Shown here piece by piece: positions 56,197-64,000 of a DNA stretch of 64,000 nt (positions within the stretch are counted from its first letter, which is position 1; every line of letters begins with the position of its first letter). Position numbers and translations under genes: made by a program. The notes beneath the pieces are model-generated. The model saw only the letters and a program-made list of their open reading frames with translations. It was not told the DNA's origin and searched no databases. Source of the stretch: Vreelandella titanicae BH1 (GTDB taxonomy: Bacteria; Pseudomonadota; Gammaproteobacteria; Pseudomonadales; Halomonadaceae); assembly GCF_000336575.1 (NCBI RefSeq), contig NZ_AOPO01000005.1, positions 124,001-188,000 on the forward strand. The letters are read 5' to 3'.

Positions 56197-57041
56197 TCCG
56201 CGTCGGACTCCGTTGGCTTGAACGCGGTTTATGCCGACATCCAGAGATCGCCACTCTCTCAGGTGGGAGCCTGTGTGCGGTTGATTTTCCCGCCATGGTG
56301 GGGGTGATTGATCACCCGACGCGGGGTATTTTGTTGTTCGATACCGGCTATGATCCTGCTTTTATCGATGCAACCGAGACGTTTCCCGAGCGGTTCTATC
56401 GCTGGACAACGCCGGTCAAAATCGATGCACAGCAGGCGTGGAGCGCCTGGCTCGCGACCCATGGGATTGAAGACAGTGCGATTGTCGGCACCATCATCTC
56501 GCATTTTCATGGCGACCACGTCGCGGGAATGAGCCACCTTGCCCAGCGGCCGGTCTATTGCGCCCGTGCGGGCCTGTCCGAGTTGCGCCGACCGGGTCGC
56601 TTTAGCCGCGTGCGCCAGGGCCTGCTGCCTGCGCTGGTTCCTCAGGCGGCCGATGCCAATGCTCGCTTTTTCGAAGATGCTCCAGCAGTGGCGCTACCCA
56701 GCGGATTTGCGCCCTTTAACGAAGGTCGCGACATCCTGGGCGATGGTAGCCTGATCGCCGTCGAACTGCCCGGCCACTGCGTCGGCCACTGGGGGCTGGC
56801 ACTGCGCACCACCGATGATCGCCAGGTTTTGCTGGCTGCCGATGCGGTGTGGCTTGGCAAGTCAATCACGCAGCGCCGACCGCCGCCGCGGCTTACCACC
56901 GCACTTCTCGGCGATACCCTGCGTTATCGCGCTACGCTAAACCTGTTGAGCGAGGCGGCGTGCTGCAATGGCGACTTGGTCATCCTACCTTCGCATTGCG
57001 CTGCCAGTGCCAAGCGCTTTGGCGGCCATGATGCGAACTGA
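56193..57041 (+). CDS. Metallo-beta-lactamase-fold hydrolase
   Basis: A 282-residue MBL-fold protein with an intact dinuclear metal site: HFHGDH (His104, His106, Asp108, His109), His195 in ELPGHCVGHWG, Asp217 in LLAADAVW and His268 in LPSHC. The layout is that of lactonase/thioesterase-type MBL proteins, such as acyl-homoserine lactonases and the quinolone-pathway thioesterase. In this operon it is a plausible thioesterase or lactonase. It overlaps the next gene by up to 14 bases. Confidence 0.88.
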   Translation: MIRVGLRWLERGLCRHPEIATLSGGSLCAVDFPAMVGVIDHPTRGILLFDTGYDPAFIDATETFPERFYRWTTPVKIDAQQAWSAWLATHGIEDSAIVGTIISHFHGDHVAGMSHLAQRPVYCARAGLSELRRPGRFSRVRQGLLPALVPQAADANARFFEDAPAVALPSGFAPFNEGRDILGDGSLIAVELPGHCVGHWGLALRTTDDRQVLLAADAVWLGKSITQRRPPPRLTTALLGDTLRYRATLNLLSEAACCNGDLVILPSHCAASAKRFGGHDAN

Positions 57042-58266
57042 CCGGGTCTTAGCCGCGTGGATACGAACGCGGCGTGCGCTGAGCCTGTCGTCGGGGCAAC
57101 TGGCTGCGCGGCGAGCCAATATGTGGCGCAAGCTGCAGCCTGTCATCGCCCGTACTCCCGCACTGGCAAGATATGCCGGTCGTGATCTGGCGGAGTTTCC
57201 GGTCACTGACATCGAGGATCTTCGTGCTGATTACGGCGCTTGGAATAGCCTAGGCATGAGCGATGAGGAACTGCGCGGGTTGGCCGCCGCCGCGGAGCAA
57301 GGCACAGCCGTTGGCGAATTGTCGGCAGGCTGGTCGACCGGAACGGGAGGCGGTGCGCGAGGGCTATTTCTCGCCAGCCCCGCAGAGCGTGCCGACTACA
57401 TCGGCCAGAGCCTGGCCCGACTGCTACCGGCGCGTGCTTGGCTCAAGCGCCAACGGCTCGCCCTGCATTTGCGCGCCAGTAATGCGCTCTACAGCGATGT
57501 TGGGCGAGGGCGGTTTACGTTTGCCCATTTCCCCCTCGAAGCGTCGATTGAACAGAGCATTGAGGAATTGGCGCAATTCGAGCCGACGATCCTGATCGCA
57601 CCTCCCTATCGGCTGGCAGCCTTTGCCCAAGCAGGGGCGCATTTCCCCTCGCTGCAGCATCTGTTTTCCGGCAGCGAACCGGCCGGTGAAGCTGAGTGCC
57701 ACTTCTTTACCGAGCGGTTGGGGGTAAGGCCACGTCAAATATACCAAGCGACCGAAGGGTTTCTGGCCGCTGAGTGTGCCAACGGCCGGCTGCATCTCAA
57801 CGACCATGCGTTGGCTATCGAGCTTGAGCCGGTTCCCGGCACGCCCGGCTATCGACCGATCATTACCGATCTTCGCCGCACCAGCCAACCAATAGTCCGT
57901 ATTCGCGGTGACGATTATCTTGAGCTCGACGCTTGTTCCTGCCCGTGCGGTTTTGCGGGTCGCGTCATCCATGCGCCTCAAGGCCGGGTGAACGATATCT
58001 GGCGCTTTGCAGATCAGAGCGTTACGCCACCCCAAGTGGTAGCCGCGCTTGAGACGGTGCTGGGGGGCGACAAAATCTGGCAGGCCGAAGCGGGGCCTGA
58101 GCGCGCCGTGCTGCATCTGTCACCGCTTTGCCCAGCCACGATTTCAACCACGGCTGCACAGGCGCTGAGCCAGGCATGGGATTTGCCGGTGCCGGTTGAG
58201 GTCTTTCATGATCTAAGCGCGTGGAGCGGCCCCAAGCGCCGTAAAGTGGTGTGGCGTGATGGCTAG
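57028..58266 (+). CDS. F390-synthetase-related adenylate-forming enzyme (PaaK-like)
   Basis: About 412 residues of the phenylacetate-CoA ligase/coenzyme F390 synthetase clade of AMP-forming enzymes. WSTGTGGGARGLFL is the P-loop, IYQATEGFLAAECANG is the A5-like adenine/acid pocket and ITDLRRTSQPIVRIRGDDYLEL carries the hinge Asp and Arg. A CSCPCG cluster then precedes the C-terminal lid. Tandem ATGs at 57028 and 57031 are both possible starts; the frame is open to 56968 within the MBL gene. It should activate a carboxylate as the adenylate, for a thioester or beta-lactone. Confidence 0.85.
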   Translation: MMRTDRVLAAWIRTRRALSLSSGQLAARRANMWRKLQPVIARTPALARYAGRDLAEFPVTDIEDLRADYGAWNSLGMSDEELRGLAAAAEQGTAVGELSAGWSTGTGGGARGLFLASPAERADYIGQSLARLLPARAWLKRQRLALHLRASNALYSDVGRGRFTFAHFPLEASIEQSIEELAQFEPTILIAPPYRLAAFAQAGAHFPSLQHLFSGSEPAGEAECHFFTERLGVRPRQIYQATEGFLAAECANGRLHLNDHALAIELEPVPGTPGYRPIITDLRRTSQPIVRIRGDDYLELDACSCPCGFAGRVIHAPQGRVNDIWRFADQSVTPPQVVAALETVLGGDKIWQAEAGPERAVLHLSPLCPATISTTAAQALSQAWDLPVPVEVFHDLSAWSGPKRRKVVWRDG

Positions 58267-59419
58267 ACGCGTGCTTATTACCGGCGCCCGGGCGGTTGCC
58301 GCGCTGGATATTGCCCGGGATTTCGCCGCCGCCGGATGGGAGCCGCATCTGGCTGACAGCGTACCGGTGCGTATGGCGCGCTGGTCGAAAGCCCCTGCGC
58401 GGGTTCACCGCTATCCTGCGCCCCGGCAGCAGGGCGCAGCCTTCCGCGCGCGTATTGTCGAGCTAGTCGATACCTTCGGTTTCGAGCGGGTGGTGCCGAC
58501 CTGCGAGGAGGTTTTCCATCTTGCGGCGCCTGCCCTTCAGTGCCGATTGGGTGAGCGCCTGTTTGTGCCTAACCTTGCCACGTTACGCCAACTACACGAC
58601 AAGCTCGCCTTTGCGCGCCACTGTGGCGAATGGGGCCTGCCCGTGCCAGAAAGCCATCCGATAGACTCCGTAGAAGACTTGACTCGCTTCGCTAGCAGAA
58701 GTCGCGAGTGGGTGTTCAAACCGCGCTTTAGCCGATTTGGTGATAGCGCACTGGTCGCCCCAGGCCGGCGTGCGTTGTCCGCTATTACACCCAGCCCCGA
58801 CAACCCCTGGATGGCACAAGCGCGTATCCACGGCGAAGAAGTCTGCTTTCACGGCGTGGCGCATCGGGGAGAGCTGGTTGCCTTTGCTGCCTACCATTCC
58901 AGCTGGCGCCTGGGCGGAGGGGCTGGCTATGTTTTCGAACCTGTCGCTGACCACCATCGCGAAACGCTGCGCAAAATAGCTTCTCGCCTGGCGCAGTGTG
59001 CCGCCATTCATGGGCAGTTCGCCTGCGATGCAATGTTCGATGAAGCTGGCGTTGCTTACTTGCTTGAGTGCAATCCGCGCGCGACCAGCGGTGTGCATTT
59101 GCTCACTGGTGCCGGTCATCTTGCCCATGCAATCGGTGACGGGATCGCCGCACCTGAGGCCGCGCCACGCACTCTTTATCTTGGCCCGGCAATGGTCGTA
59201 TTTGGCCTGCCGCAGGCGGTGCGTGGTGCGCGTATGCGCGATTGGTGGCGCTGCGTTGCTACCGGGCACGACGTGGTGTCTCGGCCTGGCGATCGCTGGC
59301 CTTTGCTTGGTGCGCTTTGCGACGCCGCCTCCTTCTCCCTGACGGGGTTCAAACACAATATCTCGACTAATGCTGCCGCCACTTACGATATCGAGTGGAA
59401 TGGTGAGGAGCTGCCTTAA
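58259..59419 (+). CDS. ATP-grasp ligase
   Basis: A 386-residue protein with an N-terminal pre-ATP-grasp Rossmann-like domain (RRVLITGARAVAALDIARDF) and a central/C-terminal ATP-grasp domain (REWVFKPRFSRFGDSALV, WMAQARIHGEEVCFHG, and the metal-binding FDEAGVAYLLECNPRATSG). ATP-grasp enzymes join a carboxylate to an amine, thiol or hydroxyl through an acyl phosphate. The start overlaps the preceding stop by eight bases (a GTG lies just upstream), and the stop overlaps the next ATG (TAATG). No substrate can be assigned. Confidence 0.87.
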   Translation: MARRVLITGARAVAALDIARDFAAAGWEPHLADSVPVRMARWSKAPARVHRYPAPRQQGAAFRARIVELVDTFGFERVVPTCEEVFHLAAPALQCRLGERLFVPNLATLRQLHDKLAFARHCGEWGLPVPESHPIDSVEDLTRFASRSREWVFKPRFSRFGDSALVAPGRRALSAITPSPDNPWMAQARIHGEEVCFHGVAHRGELVAFAAYHSSWRLGGGAGYVFEPVADHHRETLRKIASRLAQCAAIHGQFACDAMFDEAGVAYLLECNPRATSGVHLLTGAGHLAHAIGDGIAAPEAAPRTLYLGPAMVVFGLPQAVRGARMRDWWRCVATGHDVVSRPGDRWPLLGALCDAASFSLTGFKHNISTNAAATYDIEWNGEELP

Positions 59420-60432
59420 TGACATTTCCCCAGTCAGTTTGTGATGCCTGGCACATGGTTGCCTTATCGAAAGACCTGAAACGCGGCAAAGCGCAAAAGG
59501 TCATGTGTTGCGATACACCGATTGCACTCTTTCGCAGCGAAGAGGGGATTGGCGCCTTGGTCGATCGCTGCCCGCACCGCAATTACCCACTTTCTGAAGG
59601 GCGTGTGCACAAGGGGGCACTCGAGTGCCCTTACCACGGCTGGCGCTTCGCAAGCGATGGAACCTGTATCGAAGTGCCCGGTTGTCTGATCGATACGGCC
59701 CATGATCAAAAGCTGAAGGCCGACGCACTGCGCGTAGTCGAACGGCACGGCGGGATCTTTGTGGCGCTTTCTGACGCGGCACCGCCCGAGCCCGTGTTAC
59801 CGACTGATTTTGGCAACCCTGAACTTGATCATTTCTGGTGGCAACAAGGTACCTGGGTGGGGCGCGCCTACGATGCGGTTGAAAATGTGATGGATCCGTT
59901 CCACACCAATCATCTGCATCATGGTTTTATTCGTCGCCGGGATCGACGCTTGCCAGTGGAGCTGATTGTTACCAGCCACGGCGACGGGATCGATATGGCC
60001 ATCGAGCAAACCCAGCCTGACTATGGTCTGATGTCGCGCTTTTTGGAGCGCGACCGCTCGCGCAGTGTATCGCGCTATTATCCGCCCACTACGGTTCAAG
60101 CGCGCTGGGAAGGTGAGACCAAGCTAACCCTGTGTGTCACCGCCATTTTCACACCAGCGACAGGAAGTAGTTTCACGCCTTTCGCACGTTTTTCGACGCC
60201 CAAGGGGTTGGCGCCAAGTTGGCTTAAACAAGCGGCCATTCGGTTGTTCCTGGCCCCAGTGGTCTCGCAGGATCGTCGTGCACTAGAGCGCCAGCACGAA
60301 GTGATGACTCACTTCGGACAACCTAAATTCATCTCTGGGCCTGGCGATATTCTCAAAACCCGATTGCATCAGCTCTGGGTCGGTGAGCAGTTAGAGCCCG
60401 GCACTGATCCAGCCGTAGAGGTAAGGCTTTAG
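59419..60432 (+). CDS. Rieske non-haem iron oxygenase
   Basis: A 337-residue oxygenase. The Rieske 2Fe-2S site is Cys51-x-His53 (RCPHRNYPLSEG) and Cys70-x2-His73 (CPYHGWRF). The mononuclear iron motif is Asn156-x2-Asp159-x2-His162-x4-His167 (ENVMDPFHTNHLHH). Such single-polypeptide enzymes hydroxylate, demethylate or ring-cleave small molecules with electrons from a separate reductase, and none is encoded next to it. It is the last gene of the operon and probably tailors the product. Confidence 0.9.
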   Translation: MTFPQSVCDAWHMVALSKDLKRGKAQKVMCCDTPIALFRSEEGIGALVDRCPHRNYPLSEGRVHKGALECPYHGWRFASDGTCIEVPGCLIDTAHDQKLKADALRVVERHGGIFVALSDAAPPEPVLPTDFGNPELDHFWWQQGTWVGRAYDAVENVMDPFHTNHLHHGFIRRRDRRLPVELIVTSHGDGIDMAIEQTQPDYGLMSRFLERDRSRSVSRYYPPTTVQARWEGETKLTLCVTAIFTPATGSSFTPFARFSTPKGLAPSWLKQAAIRLFLAPVVSQDRRALERQHEVMTHFGQPKFISGPGDILKTRLHQLWVGEQLEPGTDPAVEVRL

Positions 60433-60471
60433 CCCCCGCGTAAACCCTCGACAATGCGGGGAGCCGGCACC

Positions 60472-62283
60472 TTAATTAATCCGAGCATCGTTTGACTCTG
60501 CGCGGGCTTGTATTTGTTGCCTGACGCTTTCGAGGGTGGGCCGCAGGCTGTATAGGCAGTTGCCACTCTGGTAGGCATTTAACGACCCTGGTATGGGCTG
60601 TAAATCGGTTGACGGTTTGGTATTTCGACAGCCGTCAGCATTTTCATCCTGCGCTGCGCCTAACTCAGTCAGCGTGCCTAGATGCTGCCAGCCTGCATTG
60701 TGCTCGGTATAGACCTGTCCATGCGAGCTGTAGGACGCGTAGATAAGCCATTGTAATTCATGCTCATTGCTTACCTGAAACGCTTGGCAGGGTTCAACTT
60801 GGCTTAGGCAGGCTGAGCCCTGCTCAATTAACAAGGCGAGCAATGGCTCGGGTAGCGTGGCGTCTTCAGGGTTCACGCTAAACTGATGGGCGACATCATC
60901 CAGGTTGTGGGTATCCACTAGTGGATCCTGGTTCCAGCGATTGGTTTGTTTTAGCGAGAGCTCAATACGCCGTATCAGCTCAGGTCGCGATTGGGCAAAC
61001 TCGCTGTCAGCGAGTGCTTGTAATGCCAAACTGCCCGGCTGGCCGAGGTGAAAGCGTAGATAGCGGTAGTCAAAAGCATCCACAGTGGTGCGTCCGTCTA
61101 TCAACCGCTTGACCTGATGCTGGGCCACCCAGTGGCGCATATCCGCCAGCGGCGTATTAACCACGATCAGCGCCCCGGCCACCAGCAGGGCCAGGCCAAC
61201 ATTGGCGCGCTGTAGATTGGGTACTGCTGCTTGCCGTCGCCAAAGCAGAATCAAACTATAGCTGAAGGTAAAGGCCGCGGTTAGCACTTGCAGCAGTGCC
61301 GCCCAGAGCCTATCCAAGCTGAGTCCATATTGGTCGATTCGTAGCCAGAGCGCCCAGGCGGCCAGCAGGCTACCTATCGGCAGCAATACGACGGCGAGCA
61401 TAACGGCGCTGCGTAACCATATAGGATAGGGCAGCTTGTTATCGGTTTGATAGAAAACGGCGTTGAAGAACAGCAGCAGGGTCAACATCAGCGCCATAAG
61501 TATTTGCGCGGCTCTGCCGGTATCCCATATCGGCTGCAGGCCGGTCCAGGGCAGCACGGCAAAGAACATCAATAATATTAAAGCAACCAGCGGCAGTAGC
61601 GCCTTGATAAGCGCTTCGCACATCAGTCTTACGCTCGCGATAAAACGAAAGCGATTGCGGACCATCACCAGCCCCATGCCAATCACCAGCCAGGTGACTG
61701 GATAGAAAAAAGCGGGTGTTTGGAACAATGTTTTGAAAAAGTCTAAGCCAATGGCTGAAAAGAGCGCTGCCCACAAAGATAGCAAGCTCCAAAAAACTCC
61801 AATGAATAGGCCTAGTTGGGCGATTGTCAGGGCATGCTCCCATGAGTAATTCAGCATGGGCTGATAGGTTTTTGGCCAAGTGCCACTGGCGGCGCTGCTA
61901 CGAAAGAACAGCGCAAGAATAAACAAGGCAGTTCCTACGGCCATGCAAAAGGCAAAGGTAAACGGGTGGCCTCCCCACTGCTGCGGCTCGGGCACCTGCT
62001 CAACCCAGCCAAGGTGCCAGCCCAGCCAAAACAGTAGGGGAGCCAGCAGCAGCGGTAGGAAGTTGATGCGATCACGCAGTCGCACGATGCTGATCAGATA
62101 AAACGCTGGCAAGGCGACTGCGACGGTGTAGAGCGCCTTAAGCCAGCGCTGGTCGGCGACCAGCCAGTACTCATGGTCGATAGCCAAATGCAGCGCATAG
62201 AGCGCACAACCCTGTACAAAGGCGAGAAAAATCAAGCCCAGACTGGTAGCCGGGTCCAGGGTATTTAGGCGATTATCTTCCAT
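60472..62283 (-). CDS. DUF4153 polytopic membrane protein
   Basis: A 603-residue protein with about 12 membrane helices in the first 380 residues and a soluble, probably periplasmic, C-terminal ~200 residues. The helix pattern and the PATSLGLIFLAFVQGCALYALH start match the DUF4153 family, whose function is unknown. It is convergent with the biosynthetic operon, 39 bases from its end, so it is probably not part of it. Confidence 0.82.
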   Translation of the reverse strand: MEDNRLNTLDPATSLGLIFLAFVQGCALYALHLAIDHEYWLVADQRWLKALYTVAVALPAFYLISIVRLRDRINFLPLLLAPLLFWLGWHLGWVEQVPEPQQWGGHPFTFAFCMAVGTALFILALFFRSSAASGTWPKTYQPMLNYSWEHALTIAQLGLFIGVFWSLLSLWAALFSAIGLDFFKTLFQTPAFFYPVTWLVIGMGLVMVRNRFRFIASVRLMCEALIKALLPLVALILLMFFAVLPWTGLQPIWDTGRAAQILMALMLTLLLFFNAVFYQTDNKLPYPIWLRSAVMLAVVLLPIGSLLAAWALWLRIDQYGLSLDRLWAALLQVLTAAFTFSYSLILLWRRQAAVPNLQRANVGLALLVAGALIVVNTPLADMRHWVAQHQVKRLIDGRTTVDAFDYRYLRFHLGQPGSLALQALADSEFAQSRPELIRRIELSLKQTNRWNQDPLVDTHNLDDVAHQFSVNPEDATLPEPLLALLIEQGSACLSQVEPCQAFQVSNEHELQWLIYASYSSHGQVYTEHNAGWQHLGTLTELGAAQDENADGCRNTKPSTDLQPIPGSLNAYQSGNCLYSLRPTLESVRQQIQARAESNDARIN

Positions 62284-62491
62284 GAAAGCTCTTCTACGAT
62301 TGAGTGGCGGCGTGGGGCCCGTAATTCTTCTAAGTAGCTAACGGGCTCTAAGTAATTAACTAGCACTAAGCAACTATAATAACGTGAGAAAGTTACAAAG
62401 GTTGCAAAGTGCAAAGATAGATGGCTCGAAATACTGCTAATTAATTATGCTGTGCTTTAGGCGCGTCGTAAAGCCAGGCCAGGGAGGAGCT

Positions 62492-62830
62492 TTGAATCTT
62501 CTGTTTATATGCAGCGCAAATAGACTCCGCAGTCCGACGGCTGAACGTATCTTTTCAGCTTACCCCGGTGTTCAAGCAATCGGAGCTGGAACAAGTTCGA
62601 GTGCTAAAACGCCGGTTTCTTGGCGCTTAATTGAGTGGGCTGACATCGTTCTAGTGATGGAAAAGAGCCATCGGGATGAAGTCGCCAAGACGTACGGGGA
62701 TTTACTCAAGGGGAAAAGGTTAGTTTGCCTGGATATTCCCGATCACTACGAGTTAATGCAGCCTGAACTCATCACCTTGCTCAAGGAAAGGGTTCCGGAG
62801 TATGTGCGGTTGTCGGCAGTCGAAACATAG
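62492..62830 (+). CDS. Low-molecular-weight protein-tyrosine-phosphatase-like protein
   Basis: A 112-residue protein. FICSANRLRSPTAERIF is the PTP-loop-like motif (CSANRLRS, Cys about residue 7), and LDIPDHYELMQPELITLL carries the distal Asp. It belongs to the short bacterial group of predicted tyrosine phosphatases. GGGAGGAG precedes a TTG at 62492; the more upstream ATG at 62447 would add an unlikely leader, and the relic copy at 51.9 kb conserves exactly this TTG context. Substrate unknown. Confidence 0.8.
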   Translation: MNLLFICSANRLRSPTAERIFSAYPGVQAIGAGTSSSAKTPVSWRLIEWADIVLVMEKSHRDEVAKTYGDLLKGKRLVCLDIPDHYELMQPELITLLKERVPEYVRLSAVET

Positions 62831-62991
62831 CGAGGAGCTGGTGCGCCGTAGGATTGATCATAGCGACGAAGAGTCGTTCTCCTCCCATTTCAGGTTTATA
62901 TTAAATTATACTTATAAAAAACCTAGTTTTTTAAAGCTCTGGTCAGGTAAAGTTTACTTGGACTGACATGAGCCATAACCAGGAGTGAAGC

Positions 62992-63585
62992 ATGTATCGA
63001 GTAGTGATCGTTCTATGTATTTTTTTAGCGGGCTGCACCACAAAACTTTGGGAGCCCAAGCCAGAAAGAGTGATGGCCGTCAACGGCTTCTACGTTAATA
63101 AAGAAACGAACGATTTAGTGGTCACCACGCGGCGTGAAGCTTTTTTGTTTCCCTCTCAGCAGCAACTTGGCCAGGCGCTGATGCTTAGCCGAGAAGTTGA
63201 GTTTCTTCCCGAATTTAGCGGCTTCTCGCTCTCTAGCTCCAATGTGGTGACCGGCAGCATTAAGCTCACACTGCATGAACAGAACCCTTCAGCCGAGCTT
63301 GTCAGTCAATTAACCGCATTGGGCTTTACGAAAAACCCCGTCACCGATAGCTTCCAGTTGATACGGGAGATTAAAGGCGAGCGATATACCATTGAAGGAA
63401 GCTTGCCGCTTGAAAAGCTCGAAAAGGAGTATCAAGTCAGTATGAGCATGCCCAGGGGCCCCATCGATACAGCCGGGCGTGTTATCGCAACGCCAGTTGC
63501 CATTACATTTGATGCGGCCGCAACGGTCGTGGCAATTCCTCTCTTCGCACTCTTTGCGGTGTCACAGGGTTTGCTTGGGCCATGA
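62992..63585 (+). CDS. Lipoprotein of unknown function
   Basis: A 197-residue lipoprotein with signal peptide VVIVLCIFLAGCTT (lipobox LAGC, Cys about residue 15). The middle part is beta-rich, and a hydrophobic C-terminal stretch (VAITFDAAATVVAIPLFALFAV) may be a membrane segment. AGGAGTG lies six bases before the ATG. Family not recognised. Confidence 0.75.
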   Translation: MYRVVIVLCIFLAGCTTKLWEPKPERVMAVNGFYVNKETNDLVVTTRREAFLFPSQQQLGQALMLSREVEFLPEFSGFSLSSSNVVTGSIKLTLHEQNPSAELVSQLTALGFTKNPVTDSFQLIREIKGERYTIEGSLPLEKLEKEYQVSMSMPRGPIDTAGRVIATPVAITFDAAATVVAIPLFALFAVSQGLLGP

Positions 63586-63795
63586 GTAAACAGAGCGTCT
63601 TAACGAGCTCACAGGGGACGTTTAAAATCTGTTGCCTATAGAGTCAGACTAATGCCTAGGCTTTTTCTGAAAAGTCGGCGTGCACAGGCCAGGCAAGGCC
63701 ACAGTTAAGCTCAGTCCCGTGGCCGATGAACTTGTCCAGCTTGTTTTTCATTAGGCCACTGTCCTGATGAATTATCTGCTCGTGATGCGTGAGAA

Positions 63796-64000
63796 CATTC
63801 CTACTTTGGCTATGTAGATTGTGAAGGTTTCGCCGAGATTGTTCACGACTATCAGCGTCGTGGAGTTAATATCTTTTAGAGAATCACTGATAAACCGTGG
63901 GGCCTGCATGAGTTTGGGGTAGTAACACCCGAGGTCATAAGCTTATGTTTGATGAAGATATTGGGCCACCTAAAAACTCAAAAACACTCTCTATCTGGTT
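63796..64000 (+). pseudogene. Broken VOC/glyoxalase-family gene (runs to window end)
   Basis: The plus frame gives HSYFGYVDCEGFAEIVHDYQ and RRGVNIF, then an in-frame TAG at 63877-63879, then RITDKPWGLHEFGVVTPE. After a one-base frameshift near 63933 it continues GHKLMFDED. PWG-x-x-EFGVVTP-x-GH is the C-terminal signature of VOC-fold proteins. A start is also missing, so the gene is non-functional unless recoded. Confidence 0.65.

Overview
The window looks like a chromosomal segment of a moderately GC-rich gammaproteobacterium. The gene content (Tsx/NupC/Deo nucleoside locus, cyoABCDE, ackA-pta, TPP-riboswitch tenA-thiC, many EamA and GNAT genes) fits Halomonadaceae (Halomonas or a relative). 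That placement is an inference from gene content and protein style, not from a marker gene. No rRNA, tRNA or complete insertion sequence was recognised.

Layout. 1-5077: nucleoside uptake and deoxyribose catabolism, tsx-nupC-deoC-deoA on the minus strand (deoA runs off the left edge), with a divergent DeoR-type regulator and two TGTTA-N6-TAACA operators between tsx and deoR. 5423-10233: cytochrome bo3 quinol oxidase operon cyoABCDE, ending at a strong bidirectional terminator. 10322-13683: ackA-pta on the minus strand. 13870-19917: EamA exporter, small outer-membrane beta-barrel, HlyD/DUF2955 efflux pair, CsbD-like stress protein and a large lipoprotein of unknown function. 20246-23108: TPP riboswitch-tenA-thiC (minus).

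23330-30708 is a self-contained catabolic module: hydroxyacid dehydrogenase, class II aldolase, a complete polar amino-acid-type ABC importer, a TetR/BetI-like regulator and a PLP aminotransferase. It is bounded on the right by a second, orphan TPP riboswitch (30757-30867) in the same orientation as the first, so two homologous riboswitch segments flank the module as direct repeats. Similar inverted repeats lie before both divergent operons of the module.

31081-33929 is cassette-like, AT-richer DNA: tautomerase, DUF1304, HD hydrolase, GNAT and a YefM/YoeB toxin-antitoxin pair. Integron attC-like sites lie between the genes and no integrase is visible (a CALIN-type cluster). 34486-37399 holds two LysR regulators and a quinone-oxidoreductase-like MDR enzyme. 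A decayed mntP follows. 38229-43043 is a LacI-regulated locus with a DHDPS-superfamily lyase, an unusual Nramp-superfamily transporter and a DcaP-like porin. 43392-53321 is mixed accessory DNA: two AraC/EamA pairs, three GNATs, an aldo-keto reductase, an AGE-family epimerase and several decayed genes, including one whose frame depends on a heptanucleotide repeat.

54194-60432 is the most interesting part. Six overlapping genes encode an OleA-like ketoacyl synthase, an OleD-like reductase, an MBL-fold hydrolase, an F390-synthetase/PaaK-type adenylate-forming enzyme, an ATP-grasp ligase and a Rieske oxygenase. The overlaps imply one translationally coupled operon. This looks like an uncharacterised small-molecule pathway whose logic partly parallels the Ole beta-lactone/olefin pathway. 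The right end carries a DUF4153 membrane protein, a small phosphatase-like protein (with a deleted paralogue near 51.9 kb), a lipoprotein and a broken VOC-family gene.
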